A stretch of 64,000 nucleotides of DNA from Mycolicibacterium neworleansense (GTDB lineage Bacteria > Actinomycetota > Actinomycetes > Mycobacteriales > Mycobacteriaceae), in the NCBI RefSeq assembly GCF_001245615.1, contig NZ_CWKH01000002.1, positions 868,001-932,000 of the forward strand, given 5' to 3'. The translations under genes were made by a program, and so were the position numbers. This document shows positions 16,386 to 25,983 of the stretch, in pieces. A model generated the notes under the pieces. That model was not told the DNA's origin, made no database searches, and saw nothing but the letters and a program-made list of their open reading frames with translations. How positions within the stretch are numbered: the stretch's first letter is position 1; the number at the start of each line of letters is the position of its first letter.

Positions 16386-17398
16386 AACAGGTGCGGGGCC
16401 GCGTATGGCGATCCGGACAGCCGGTCGACGACGGTTTCACGTTCTCGGCCATCTCCGACTGCCTGGCCGATGAGGACACCTTGGTGTGGGCCGACATCTA
16501 CGACCCGGACCACGATGCACTTCGCGACCTGGCCAAGGAGCTCGGGCTCAACATCTGGGCCGTCGAGGACGCGGTCGCCCCCAAGGAACGCACGAAAGTC
16601 TCGGTCTACCACACACATACGTTCTTCACGGTGTACGCCGTGGACACCCGCGAGCCCCATCAGGGCGCGGCACCCAACACGTCCCTGTTGGTGAAGCACC
16701 GGATCTCGGCATTCGTCCTGCCGCGCGGCCTGATCACCGTCCGGCTGCCCAGCGTCAACGGCGATGCCACCGAATTCGATATGAACCAGGTGTCCCAACG
16801 CTTCGATGATCTCGGCGGCCAGCGATACGGCGTCGGTTCGTTGGTGCACGGCCTGCTCGACGTCGTGGTGGACGGGCACTTCGAGGCCGTCGAGGCGCTC
16901 GACGAGGCGATCGAAGGACTCGAGGACGAACTGTTCGACGACGGTGGTCCGCGGCGCGGCCTGCAACGTCGGACCTTCCAGCTGCGCAAGGATCTGGTCG
17001 AGCTGCGCCGGGTGGTGCTGCCGATGCGCGAGGTGGTCAGCACCATCCAGCATCGCCGGCTCGATTCGCCCACCTCGCCCGAACTCGACCCGCTCTACGC
17101 CGACCTGTACGACCACGTACTGCGTGCCTCGGAGTGGACCGAATCGCTGCGCGACATGGTCACCACCGTGTTCGAGACCAACTTGTCGCTGCAGGACGCG
17201 CGGCTCAACACCGTGATGAAGAAACTCACCGGCTGGGCCGCGATCATCGCGGTGCCGACCGCCATCACGGGCTTCTACGGCCAGAACGTCATGTATCCGG
17301 GGATCAACACCGTCGTCGGCTTCATCGCGAGCACCGCGCTGATCGTCGTGCTGGTGATTTTGCTGTACGTGATGTTCAAACGCCGAGACTGGCTGTGA
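16382..17398 (+). CDS. CorA-family divalent cation transporter (GQN variant)
   Basis: A 338-residue protein with a long cytoplasmic N-domain, a charged stalk helix and two C-terminal membrane helices (about 280-298 and 312-332), ending in a basic tail. These are CorA features. The pore signature GMN is GQN here (Gly300-Gln301-Asn302 in FYGQN). The start overlaps the upstream TetR gene by 4 bases. It could be a Mg2+/Co2+ channel, or an exporter-like CorA relative. Confidence 0.82.
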   Translation: MKQVRGRVWRSGQPVDDGFTFSAISDCLADEDTLVWADIYDPDHDALRDLAKELGLNIWAVEDAVAPKERTKVSVYHTHTFFTVYAVDTREPHQGAAPNTSLLVKHRISAFVLPRGLITVRLPSVNGDATEFDMNQVSQRFDDLGGQRYGVGSLVHGLLDVVVDGHFEAVEALDEAIEGLEDELFDDGGPRRGLQRRTFQLRKDLVELRRVVLPMREVVSTIQHRRLDSPTSPELDPLYADLYDHVLRASEWTESLRDMVTTVFETNLSLQDARLNTVMKKLTGWAAIIAVPTAITGFYGQNVMYPGINTVVGFIASTALIVVLVILLYVMFKRRDWL

Positions 17399-17578
17399 CG
17401 GACTGACCGGATATCCCCCATTTGTGTGATCTTCTCGGCCGGCTCGAACCCATCTGAGCAGGTCAGACGCTATGCCACACCATGAGCACACCGCTTATCG
17501 ACATGGGGGGTCCTCAGGGATTCCACATGCAATGCGACACTCTTCCATGCCCAACCAACTAGATCGGACCGGAAATCG

Positions 17579-19105
17579 ATGATCATCGGGATACCGCGCG
17601 AGTCCCTGACTGGTGAAACGCGCGTCGCCGCCACGCCGCAGACTGTCGGACAGATTATCAAGCTCGGCTATGAGGTAGTCGTAGAAAACGGCGCCGGTGC
17701 TGCCTCGAGCTTCTCCGACGCCGCCTATGTAGAGGCCGGTGCCGAGATCGGCACGCCGTGGGACGCCGACGTCGTGCTGAAGGTCAACGCGCCTGATGAT
17801 GCCGAGGTCGGCAAGCTGCGCGACGGAGCGACGCTGGTGAGCTTGATCTCACCCGCGCTCAAGCCCGAGCTTGTCGAGAAGCTGTCCACCCGGCCCATCA
17901 CGGTGCTGGCGATGGACGCGGTGCCGCGTATCTCCCGCGCCCAGTCCCTGGACGTGCTGTCCTCGATGGCCAATATCGCCGGCTACCGCGCCGTGGTCGA
18001 GGCCGCGCACGCGTTCGGCCGGTTCTTCACCGGCCAGGTCACCGCCGCGGGCAAGGTGCCCCCGGCCAAGGTGCTCGTGGTCGGCGCGGGTGTGGCCGGT
18101 CTGGCCGCCATCGGCGCGGCAGGCAGCCTGGGTGCCATCGTGCGGGCCACCGACCCGCGGCCCGAGGTCGCCGATCAGGTCGCCTCGCTCGGCGGCGAAT
18201 ACCTGTCCGTGGCGAACGAGAACGCCGAAGTCTCGGCCACCGGCTACGCCAAGGAGATGGACGACGACTACAAGGCCCGCGAGGCCGCGTTGTACGCCGA
18301 GCAGTGCAAGGACGTCGACATCATCGTCACGACCGCACTGATCCCCGGCAAGCCCGCGCCGCGCATCATCACCGCCGAGATGGTCGCCTCGATGAAGGCC
18401 GGCAGCGTCATCGTCGACATGGCCGCGGCCAACGGCGGCAACGTCGAGGGCACCGTCAAGGACCAGGCGATCGTCACCGACAACGGTGTGACGATCATCG
18501 GCTACACCGACCTGGCCGGCCGCCTGCCTGCGCAGGCCTCACAGCTCTACGGCACCAACCTGGTGAACCTGCTCAAGCTGCTGACCCCGGAGAAGGACGG
18601 CAAGGTCGTCCTCGACTGGGACGACGTGGTGCAGCGCTCGATGACCGTGGTGCGCGACGGCGAGACCACCTGGCCCCCGCCGCCGGTGCAGGTCTCGGCC
18701 GCCCCGGCCGCACAGCCCGCCGCGGCGGCCCCGGTGGTAAAGGAAGAGAAGCAGCCGATGTCGACGGGACGCCGGTTGGCCGTCACGTTCGCCGCGGCGG
18801 CCGCGATCTTCGCCCTGATCGCGATCTCCCCGGCCGCATTGCAGGTCCACCTGACCGTGTTCGCGCTGGCGATCGTGATCGGCTACTACGTGATCGGCAA
18901 CGTGCACCACGCGCTGCACACCCCGCTGATGTCGGTGACCAACGCGATCTCCGGAATCATCGTGGTGGGTGCCCTGCTTCAGGTCGGCCACGGCAACGCG
19001 CTGGTAACCGCGATCGCGACCTGCGCGATCCTGCTGGCCAGCATCAACGTATTCGGCGGCTTCGCGGTGACGCGTCGCATGCTCGCGATGTTCTCCCGCA
19101 GCTAG
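17579..19105 (+). CDS. pntA: NAD(P) transhydrogenase subunit alpha (fused domain I + IIa)
   Basis: Alpha subunit of the membrane proton-translocating transhydrogenase, which makes NADPH from NADH using proton motive force. Residues about 1-370 are the soluble NAD(H)-binding domain ([20 protein letters not shown]). A Pro/Ala-rich linker follows, then from about residue 395 the membrane part with [17 protein letters not shown]. In M. tuberculosis, from memory, these are two proteins (PntAa and PntAb); here they are one 508-residue chain. An ATG at 18760 marks the start of the membrane part. pntB follows after 36 bases. Confidence 0.92.
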   Translation: MIIGIPRESLTGETRVAATPQTVGQIIKLGYEVVVENGAGAASSFSDAAYVEAGAEIGTPWDADVVLKVNAPDDAEVGKLRDGATLVSLISPALKPELVEKLSTRPITVLAMDAVPRISRAQSLDVLSSMANIAGYRAVVEAAHAFGRFFTGQVTAAGKVPPAKVLVVGAGVAGLAAIGAAGSLGAIVRATDPRPEVADQVASLGGEYLSVANENAEVSATGYAKEMDDDYKAREAALYAEQCKDVDIIVTTALIPGKPAPRIITAEMVASMKAGSVIVDMAAANGGNVEGTVKDQAIVTDNGVTIIGYTDLAGRLPAQASQLYGTNLVNLLKLLTPEKDGKVVLDWDDVVQRSMTVVRDGETTWPPPPVQVSAAPAAQPAAAAPVVKEEKQPMSTGRRLAVTFAAAAAIFALIAISPAALQVHLTVFALAIVIGYYVIGNVHHALHTPLMSVTNAISGIIVVGALLQVGHGNALVTAIATCAILLASINVFGGFAVTRRMLAMFSRS

Positions 19106-19141
19106 AACCTGCGTGCCCACAAAGACTTTGGAATGGATTCC

Positions 19142-20581
19142 ATGTTCACCCTAGAAAACGTTGCCACGGCCGCCTACGTCGTCGCGGCCCTGCTGTTCAT
19201 CCTGGCGCTGGCCGGGCTCTCCAAGCACGAGACCTCCCGAGCCGGCAACACTTTCGGCATCGTCGGCATGGCGGTCGCGCTGGTCGCGACCATCGCGCTG
19301 GCTTTCGAGCACAAGATCGAACCGCTGGGCCTGGCCCTGCTGGTCGGCGCCATGATCGTCGGCGCCGCGATCGGTCTGTGGCGCGCCAAGGTCGTCGAGA
19401 TGACCGGCATGCCCGAACTGATCGCGCTCCTGCACAGCTTCGTCGGTCTGGCTGCCGTCCTGGTCGGCTGGAACGGCTACCTGCACGTGGAGGGCGACGC
19501 GGCCGGCGCCGAAGCCGCCGCGCTGGCCCGTGACGGCATGCTCGGCATCCACTCGGCTGAGGTGTTCATCGGCGTCTTCATCGGTGCGGTCACCTTCACC
19601 GGTTCGATCGTGGCCAACCTGAAGCTCTCGGCCCGCATGAAGTCCGCGCCGCTGATGCTGCCGGGCAAGAACTTCCTCAACATCGGCGCGCTCGTGGTGT
19701 TCGCCGCGCTGACCGTGTGGTTCGTCATCGAGCCGCACCTGTGGCTGCTCATCGTCGTGACCGTGCTCGCGCTGCTGCTGGGCTGGCACCTGGTGGCCTC
19801 CATCGGCGGCGGCGACATGCCCGTCGTGGTGTCGATGCTCAACAGCTACTCCGGTTGGGCCGCAGCCGCTTCCGGCTTCCTGCTCGGTAACGATCTGCTG
19901 ATCATCACCGGCGCCCTCGTCGGCTCCTCCGGTGCCTACCTGTCCTACATCATGTGCAAGGCCATGAACCGGTCGTTCATCTCGGTGATCGCCGGCGGCT
20001 TCGGCATCGAGGCCGGCCCGGCCGAGGACAAGGACTACGGCGAGCACCGCGAGATCAACGCCGAGGGTGCGGCCGAGCTGCTGGCCCACGCCGACTCGGT
20101 GATCATCACGCCGGGTTACGGCATGGCCGTGGCCCAGGCCCAGTACGGCGTGGCCGACCTGACCCGCAAGCTGCGTGAGCGCGGCGTCAACGTCCGCTTC
20201 GGTATCCACCCGGTCGCCGGCCGCCTGCCCGGGCACATGAACGTGCTGCTGGCCGAGGCCAAGGTGCCCTACGACATCGTGCTGGAGATGGACGAGATCA
20301 ACGACGACTTCGACGGCACCTCCGTCGTGCTCGTCATCGGCGCCAACGACACCGTCAACCCGGCCGCCGCCGAAGATCCTGGCAGCCCGATCGCCGGCAT
20401 GCCGGTGCTCACGGTGTGGAACGCCGACCACGTCATCGTGTTCAAGCGATCCATGGCCTCGGGCTACGCCGGTGTGCAGAATCCGCTGTTCTTCCGCGAG
20501 AACACCCAGATGCTGTTCGGCGACGCCCGGGACCGCGTCAACGACATCCTCGCGGCCCTGCCCGTGGCTGAGCACGTGTAA
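19142..20581 (+). CDS. pntB: NAD(P) transhydrogenase subunit beta
   Basis: Beta subunit, about 479 residues. The first 270 form about nine membrane helices ([34 protein letters not shown]). The last 180 are the NADP(H)-binding domain III ([46 protein letters not shown]). ATG 19142 has GGAA at a good distance; ATG 19133 would add three residues. It is co-transcribed with pntA and ended by a strong terminator. Confidence 0.93.
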   Translation: MFTLENVATAAYVVAALLFILALAGLSKHETSRAGNTFGIVGMAVALVATIALAFEHKIEPLGLALLVGAMIVGAAIGLWRAKVVEMTGMPELIALLHSFVGLAAVLVGWNGYLHVEGDAAGAEAAALARDGMLGIHSAEVFIGVFIGAVTFTGSIVANLKLSARMKSAPLMLPGKNFLNIGALVVFAALTVWFVIEPHLWLLIVVTVLALLLGWHLVASIGGGDMPVVVSMLNSYSGWAAAASGFLLGNDLLIITGALVGSSGAYLSYIMCKAMNRSFISVIAGGFGIEAGPAEDKDYGEHREINAEGAAELLAHADSVIITPGYGMAVAQAQYGVADLTRKLRERGVNVRFGIHPVAGRLPGHMNVLLAEAKVPYDIVLEMDEINDDFDGTSVVLVIGANDTVNPAAAEDPGSPIAGMPVLTVWNADHVIVFKRSMASGYAGVQNPLFFRENTQMLFGDARDRVNDILAALPVAEHV

Positions 20582-20603
20582 CCCTCTCTGCCCAGCAGAC
20601 GTC

Positions 20604-20637
20604 AAAGCCCCCTATTTCTCCGGAAATAGGGGGCTTT
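20604..20637 (+). terminator. Rho-independent terminator after pntAB
   Basis: Perfect 15-base stem, AAAGCCCCCTATTTC paired with its complement at 20623-20637 around the loop TCCG, ending in TTT. It lies 23 bases after the pntB stop. Confidence 0.88.
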
Positions 20638-20640
20638 CGC

Positions 20641-21058
20641 GTCCGGTCCGCACCAGGACACCGCCTACATGCCCGCCGACGGCCCGCACCTGCTCAACAT
20701 CTGGATCCCACGCCGGAGTCCAGTACGACGGCACGACATACACCGATCCGGCCGACCCCACCAAGCCGCTGTGGCCCGATTCGGATTGGCCCCGGCTGCC
20801 GGACATCGAGGCGGACCGGGCCAAGGATCCGGCGTCCTGGGACGTCATCTCCCGGGACCTGAACCCGGCGGCGCCCCGGTGTCCCCCGACTGTCCCGACC
20901 GCCATACGCTGGTGCTCCGGTTCTTCGGCGATCAGCTGTTCTACCGGCCGGTGCCCGACGCGAGACCCGAGTTCGCCCACGACGTCAGCGCACTCAACGA
21001 TCCCTCGCAGACACCGGGCGAGCCCTACCATCCCGAGTACTTCGCGCAGCTGCGCTGA
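20641..21058 (+). pseudogene. Decayed phytanoyl-CoA dioxygenase (PhyH)-like gene
   Basis: Protein-like pieces lie in two frames. Starting right after the pntB terminator, one frame reads GPHQDTAYMPADGPHLLNIW, resembling the metal-binding HxD region of PhyH-type Fe(II)/2-oxoglutarate dioxygenases. A second frame from about 20715 reads AGVQYDGTTYTDPADPTKP and ASWDVISRDLNP. The first frame resumes with HTLVLRFFGDQLFYRPVPDA and ends at 21058. The 5' part and the second iron-histidine segment are gone, so it cannot be active. Family assignment is by motif reading only. Confidence 0.6.
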
Positions 21059-21072
21059 ACGAGGAGTCGCAG

Positions 21073-21456
21073 ATGAAAATAGTTGTCCCACAGTGGATGC
21101 AACCGATGTACTACGCCCACCACTTCGCACCCGCGGTGATCGACGGCGATCACCTGCGCTGCTCGGGGATGATCGGCATCCGCCCCGACATGAGCGTGGC
21201 CGAGGATCCACGGGCGCAGTTCACGCAGGCTTTCGAGAACCTGAGCGGCTTGCTCACCGAGGCGGGGCTGACGTTCGCCGACGTCACCGACATCACCAGC
21301 TACCACGTCGGCCTGCAACAACACGTGCAGGTGTTCGGCGAGGTCAAAGATGAGTTCGTGGCCGAACCGTACCCGGCATGGACCGCGGTCGGCGTGACCG
21401 AGCTGGCCGTGCCGGGTGCGCTGGTCGAGATCCAGATCATCGCCCGAATGCGCTGA
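21073..21456 (+). CDS. RidA/YjgF-family protein
   Basis: A 127-residue RidA-type protein that would deaminate reactive enamine/imine intermediates. The domain spans the whole length and ends ELAVPGALVEIQIIARM, where the conserved Glu/Ile of the family lie; the canonical arginine region is replaced by VPGALVEI, so activity is not certain. GAGGAG precedes ATG 21073. It follows the dioxygenase remnant. Confidence 0.8.
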   Translation: MKIVVPQWMQPMYYAHHFAPAVIDGDHLRCSGMIGIRPDMSVAEDPRAQFTQAFENLSGLLTEAGLTFADVTDITSYHVGLQQHVQVFGEVKDEFVAEPYPAWTAVGVTELAVPGALVEIQIIARMR

Positions 21457-21459
21457 ACG

Positions 21460-21509
21460 CCGACCGCTCCGACACCCTCGCCGTGAGGTGAGCGGGCCGG
21501 AGCGGTCGG
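21460..21509. terminator. Terminator hairpin between convergent genes
   Basis: 12-base arms, CCGACCGCTCCG at 21460-21471 and its exact complement at 21498-21509, around a 26-base loop, between the ridA-like gene and the convergent surface-protein gene. The T tract is weak. Confidence 0.6.
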
Positions 21510-21531
21510 TGTGTTCAGAGCTGTTCAGGGA

Positions 21532-24309
21532 CTACATGTTTGCCCGGTCCTCGTCGATCCTGTCCTGATCGTTGACGCTCTGCACGTCACCGTCCAGGTC
21601 GGAGGTGATGTGGCCGGTCATGGTCCGCTGAAGCTTGTTGATGGTGGCATCGGCGTCGAGGTAGCCGGTGTGCGTACCCGTGACGGTGATGTCGGCGACG
21701 TAGTGGATGCTGGACTGGCTGGCAGTCGTGTCCGTGGACTCGCTGCCGTTGAGGATCATTCCCTGCTCATTGACGTAATCGGTGTAGGTGACGGTGCGGA
21801 CGATGTGACCCGTCGTCGGGTCGCTGACCTCGGTGACCACCGCTGTGCCGCCACCGGCACCGGCGTAGGTTCCGGTGGGCGGCAGCGGTGCCGTGCTCGG
21901 CACGTAGGTCTTGAGTTCGGGAGCCCACGTCGGATCCGGGGTGGTGCGATCACCCTGCACCGGGCCGACACTGGTGGTGTAGTTCAGCTTGGCGATGACC
22001 AACCGGGTGTCTGTCTCATCAGCACCGCTGGCCTCCCAGAATGCCACCGCATCTCCGGTGTTGTTCCAGCTCGCCATGCTCCGGGCGGTGTATCCGTCGC
22101 CGTCGACGAACACCGGAATCCCGTTCTCGCCCTCGAGGTCATCCTCGATTGCGATGACCCACTCCTGGTTCGTGATATTGGTGGAATCCCCGGTTCCCCG
22201 GTACTTCTCGTACACCGCACCTTGGATGTCCGCCGGCAGGAATGCCGGCCGCACGATCCGCGACATCGGCGTCAGCGCGTCATACCCACGGGTGCTGCCT
22301 ACCGCGATCCATTGCCCGTTGGGGGACATGTCGATGTCCTCGTCGTAATCGAGGTTGCCGGTCAGCCGGGTGACCTCCCCGGTCTCCAGGTCGACCACGA
22401 TGTCATCGACATTGCCTGCCTCATAGCGGCCGCCGAGGATGATCACGCCCTTACCGTCGGGGGTCCACTGCTTGCCTTCACCGACGGGGTAAACCACACG
22501 GGCGTCTGCGATTTCATATCCGGCGTCCGTGCGCTCCAGCCGGCCCACCACCGGTACCGCCGTGATGAGACCCGTCGAGGTCATCTGGATCTGGCTGAAC
22601 AACACGTGCGTGCCGTCCGGCGAGATTCTCATCTCACGTTGCGGATCGATGGCACGTGCACCAGAAGGTGGCGTGATGACGGGTACCAGCTGTTTGCCGT
22701 CCGCTGTCTCTTCGTAGACGACGTAGGAGTTCGGACTCGTCGTCACCTGGATCATCAACCGGCCCGAACCATCCTGGAAGGGAACGACTCTCGACAGACC
22801 CGCGGTGACTTCCGGGGACACACCGCAGGTGATGCACTCGACATTTGAGCCATCGACGCTGATCCGGTAGATCTCCTGGCGACCGCCGTCGGCGGGTGTG
22901 GCCCCGAAGTAGATGGACTGACCGTCCTCCGAGAAGCGTGGCGTGTTCGGGTTCCTGATGCCGTCGGGGAGGTCAAGGATGACGCGCTCGACGGTGGGAT
23001 TGAGCACCGTGACGTCGATGTCGTTCTGAGCGGTGCGTGGCTTGAACAGGCTCAGCAGATTGATCCTGTTGCCGTCGGTGACCGATATCGTGAATGAATC
23101 CGTCTGCGCTGCTTCGTAGTTGATGTCGTCGGGCGTGTAGGTGAACTCACCTGTTTCCTGGTTGATCGTCAGGGTGCCGTGCTCGGGCGCTTTGGTGACC
23201 GTGTAGGTCAACGCGTCACCCTCGGCGTCGGTGACGCCGATGTTGCCGGTCACCGTCTGCCCGGTCTGCACCGTTGTGGTGGGGCTGCTGACCACTGGCG
23301 CCTGATTGAACGCGTTACGCCGGACCCAGGCCAGTGCGGCCCACATGATCGGCGTGAACGGCTCCGGCGATTCCGGCGCCGGCGCGAGGAACGGATTCAG
23401 CACCGTGGTGACGATGTTGTTCAACACCCCCAGAGCACCTTCGGCCGGGTTCTCGGCCCGGAGCGCGGGTGTGGGAACGGCCTCGGCCGTGGTACGGATA
23501 TCGCTCGCGGCAGCGATGGACGCAGAATCGGCCTTCGTCGTAGCCAAACCCGCGTTGCCGATCTTCTCGGAGACCTTTTCTGTCACCCGCTCGCCGATCG
23601 TGCCGGTCACCTGCTCGACCCGGTCGGTGACCTCCCTGGCTTTCGCCAGCGACCGCTCGAGGGTGTCACCGAGCTTGAGCGGCCCGACCGGAACGCCGGT
23701 TTTCGCATCGAGATCCGACACGACCTCCGGCGCGCGCGGCGACGCAACGTCCGGCAACGAGATTTCCGGAAGCGAGAGCGTCGGCAGTGACAGCACCGGC
23801 TTCTCCGGGCCGTCATTGCGAGTCAGCACACTCTCGCGCACCTGGTCCGGTATCGACGACAACGCCTTCAGGCGCGCCTCGACCGCTCCGGGGAGACCTT
23901 CAGGTTTGCCAGAGTCCTTCTGCGCCCCGCCACTGCTGCTGACCGTCACGCCCGGCGCCAACTCCTTGGTCGATGACGTCTTGCCCGACCGCTTCGGCTT
24001 GAGCGACTTCTTGGCCCAGCTCTTGCCGGGACCGTCCGACGGGGAGTTCGCGCCCGGAGCACCGCCGGCGGTTGGCCCAGCTGCGGTTTCACCACCCGTC
24101 GCATTCGCGGAGGTCGACGTGGACGAGTCCGGGGAGGATGTATCGGTGGGGTCCGCGGCGGCCACGCCGTATCCGGAAGCGAGTGCGGCGACCAGCCATC
24201 CCGTCACCACGATGCCGCTGTAGGCACCTACACGACCGGTAGCTTGAAGTGTCCGGCGAGATGGATGGGCGTCGAACTGCGGATTGATGAGCGGATTGAC
24301 AACAGTCAT
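21532..24309 (-). CDS. Large secreted protein: cadherin/VCBS-like domain plus TolB-like beta-propeller
   Basis: A 925-residue exported protein. A conserved leader (MTVVNPLINPQF) is followed by a hydrophobic signal segment at about 28-52 (VVTGWLVAALASGYGVAAA). Residues 55-330 are Ser/Thr/Pro-rich and low complexity. About 336-440 is a VCBS/cadherin-like domain (VTDAEGDALTYTVTKAPEHG). About 440-800 has TolB/PD40 propeller repeats (FSEDGQSIYFGATPADGGRQ; MSPNGQWIAVG). ATG 24309 has GGAG six bases upstream. It is likely an envelope or extracellular protein of unknown task; an AT-rich box upstream matches one beside the neighbouring ROK gene. Confidence 0.75.
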   Translation of the reverse strand: MTVVNPLINPQFDAHPSRRTLQATGRVGAYSGIVVTGWLVAALASGYGVAAADPTDTSSPDSSTSTSANATGGETAAGPTAGGAPGANSPSDGPGKSWAKKSLKPKRSGKTSSTKELAPGVTVSSSGGAQKDSGKPEGLPGAVEARLKALSSIPDQVRESVLTRNDGPEKPVLSLPTLSLPEISLPDVASPRAPEVVSDLDAKTGVPVGPLKLGDTLERSLAKAREVTDRVEQVTGTIGERVTEKVSEKIGNAGLATTKADSASIAAASDIRTTAEAVPTPALRAENPAEGALGVLNNIVTTVLNPFLAPAPESPEPFTPIMWAALAWVRRNAFNQAPVVSSPTTTVQTGQTVTGNIGVTDAEGDALTYTVTKAPEHGTLTINQETGEFTYTPDDINYEAAQTDSFTISVTDGNRINLLSLFKPRTAQNDIDVTVLNPTVERVILDLPDGIRNPNTPRFSEDGQSIYFGATPADGGRQEIYRISVDGSNVECITCGVSPEVTAGLSRVVPFQDGSGRLMIQVTTSPNSYVVYEETADGKQLVPVITPPSGARAIDPQREMRISPDGTHVLFSQIQMTSTGLITAVPVVGRLERTDAGYEIADARVVYPVGEGKQWTPDGKGVIILGGRYEAGNVDDIVVDLETGEVTRLTGNLDYDEDIDMSPNGQWIAVGSTRGYDALTPMSRIVRPAFLPADIQGAVYEKYRGTGDSTNITNQEWVIAIEDDLEGENGIPVFVDGDGYTARSMASWNNTGDAVAFWEASGADETDTRLVIAKLNYTTSVGPVQGDRTTPDPTWAPELKTYVPSTAPLPPTGTYAGAGGGTAVVTEVSDPTTGHIVRTVTYTDYVNEQGMILNGSESTDTTASQSSIHYVADITVTGTHTGYLDADATINKLQRTMTGHITSDLDGDVQSVNDQDRIDEDRANM

Positions 24310-24337
24310 GGGGAACTCCAGTTGCCTTGCGGGCAGG

Positions 24338-24362
24338 TTTAATTGGATTGACAAATTTAATA
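24338..24362. promoter_or_regulatory. Operator-like AT-rich box 1 (upstream of secreted protein)
   Basis: 25-mer of the form TTTAATTNNNNTGACRAAYTTAATA, 29 bases upstream of the secreted-protein start. A second copy is at 24698-24722. The ends form a rough inverted repeat, as ROK-family operators do. ROK control is inference. Confidence 0.5.
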
Positions 24363-24521
24363 AAGCACGTTTCGGCGCCGCCGTGGGCCGATTGGCAGAA
24401 TTGCGAGAATTTCAGAAGGACACCGGATCGATGACTCAAATCCGTTGCACGCCAACACCTCCCACCGGACCACGGGGGCGATCCGGTGAGAGGTGCGTTT
24501 CGAGGGCGTCAGCGTTGGCCG

Positions 24522-24671
24522 CTACACGTTCCGCCCGTCCGCCCCGGCATCAGAGTTGACGGAGCCGATGTAGGTCTGCCGGTAATGTCCGGTGAGATAC
24601 GGCCGGGCCACACGATTGCCCGAAGGAGTGGAGGGGAACTGCGGATGGATGAGCGGGTTGACAGCAGTCAT
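24522..24671 (-). pseudogene. Duplicated leader of the secreted protein (49 codons, probable remnant)
   Basis: ATG 24671 opens a 49-residue frame whose first 12 residues, MTAVNPLIHPQF, nearly repeat the leader of the downstream secreted protein; a GGAG ribosome site is seven bases upstream. After about 20 residues the likeness fades and it stops at TAG 24522. It is either the fossil 5' end of a second paralogue or a short leader peptide that is still translated. The remaining bases 24372-24521 show nothing else. Confidence 0.5.
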
Positions 24672-24697
24672 GGCGCGGCTCCGATGCCCTAGGCCGA

Positions 24698-24722
24698 TTT
24701 AATTTCTGTGACGAACTTAATA
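24698..24722. promoter_or_regulatory. Operator-like AT-rich box 2 (between leader remnant and ROK gene)
   Basis: Second copy of the 25-mer (19 of 25 positions identical to box 1), 27 bases from the leader ATG and 22 bases before the ROK ribosome site. The position suits autoregulation of the ROK gene. Confidence 0.5.
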
Positions 24723-24792
24723 GCAGCATATTGTTGAGACCGTCAAGGAGGTTCTGCTGAAACGGTCAGAATCGGCGCGGCAGGAAAAGCAG

Positions 24793-25953
24793 GTGTTGCA
24801 CCTGTTGCATCGCCAACGCGTCGTCCACCTGCTTCGGACCGAGGGTCCGCTGGCCCGGGCCGACTTGGCCGATCGGCTCGGACTGAGCCGTCCCTCGATC
24901 ACCGCAATAGTCGGCGAGTTGATCGATGACGGAACCCTGATCGAACTGGACGACCGGGTCGAAGGTCCGGGTTACCGTGGCCGTCCGCGCAAGCTGCTGG
25001 GCTGCAACCCGCAGGCACGACGGGTACTCGGCATCTGGATCGACGAGCGTCGGGCACGCATCGCCCTCGCCGACGCAACCGGCAACATCTCACGCGAGGA
25101 AGAGACCCCGACTGCCGGCCGCACCCCCGCTTCCGTGATCCGCTCGATCATCCGGATCGGCAAGCAGGTGATCGAGGAGGCCACGGACAGCTCAGTGGCC
25201 GCCGCCGGGATTTGTCTTCCTGGATTCGTCGACAGCACAAGAGGATTCGTCATCGAATCGAAAGCGCTCGGCTGGTCCGAGGTGGAACTGGGCAAGCCGG
25301 TCTCCGATGCGCTGGGTGTCCCGACCGCCGTCCAGGACACCACCCAGGCCATGACGCTGGCCGAGACGATCGCCGGCGAGGCCAGAGAGGTGCGTTCCGC
25401 CGTGCTACTCAATTGCGGCGGACACTTCAACGTCGGCCTGATCATCGGCGGACGTCCGTACCCGGGGGCGAGTGGCGTCGCCGGCGCGATCGGTCACATG
25501 CCTGTGGCCGGCAGCCAAGCCAAATGCGCATGCGGGCGCATCGGCTGCGTCAACGCCGGCATGTCGCTGCACGCCATGCAATCGGTCGCACCGCACACCG
25601 AGGGCATGCCGCTCAAGGAGATCGACCTCGACGCGGTGGCGCAGGAAACAGCCCGAAACCCGCACTCCCAGAAGATCATCGGCGACGTCATCGACCAGAT
25701 GGCCCGCACGGCGATCCTGATCGAAGCGGTGCTCGATCCGGAAATCCTCATCCTGTCCGGGCTCATCACCGAGTTCGAAGAACTCATCGTCGCCCTCGAA
25801 GCGCGCATCGAAGAAATCCGCCCACCCGAGCGGCGGGGACGCACCACCACCGTGCGCTCGCAGATCGGGCGTGACTACCGGGTCGCTGTCATCGTCGCGC
25901 TGCAACAACTCGATCCCGATATCGCCGGACTGCTGCACACCCCCAGCCCATGA
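24793..25953 (+). CDS. ROK-family transcriptional regulator
   Basis: A 386-residue repressor. The N-terminal winged helix (GPLARADLADRLGLSRPSI, about 22-40) is followed by the ROK sugar-kinase-like domain with the zinc cluster CACGRIGCVNAG and the segment PGASGVAGAIGH. GTG 24793 is the first canonical start. The frame extends back without stops to 24724, and AAGGAGG at 24745-24751 stands five bases before an in-frame CTG at 24757, so the real protein may be 12 residues longer. It lies beside the two AT-rich boxes and the secreted-protein gene. Confidence 0.83.
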   Translation: MLHLLHRQRVVHLLRTEGPLARADLADRLGLSRPSITAIVGELIDDGTLIELDDRVEGPGYRGRPRKLLGCNPQARRVLGIWIDERRARIALADATGNISREEETPTAGRTPASVIRSIIRIGKQVIEEATDSSVAAAGICLPGFVDSTRGFVIESKALGWSEVELGKPVSDALGVPTAVQDTTQAMTLAETIAGEAREVRSAVLLNCGGHFNVGLIIGGRPYPGASGVAGAIGHMPVAGSQAKCACGRIGCVNAGMSLHAMQSVAPHTEGMPLKEIDLDAVAQETARNPHSQKIIGDVIDQMARTAILIEAVLDPEILILSGLITEFEELIVALEARIEEIRPPERRGRTTTVRSQIGRDYRVAVIVALQQLDPDIAGLLHTPSP

Positions 25954-25983
25954 CCTGCCTCCGGAAAACTAGGATGTGCAAGT

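Noticed and set aside
17410..17520. CCCCCAT and ATGGGGG pairing upstream of pntA as a riboswitch
   Set aside because: The arms are 7 bases long and about 90 bases apart, with no conserved riboswitch core.
19151..20605. 484-codon open frame on the minus strand opposite pntB
   Set aside because: It mirrors pntB exactly, is full of His/Asp/Gly/Val repeats with no domain, and arises from high-GC codon bias on the real strand.
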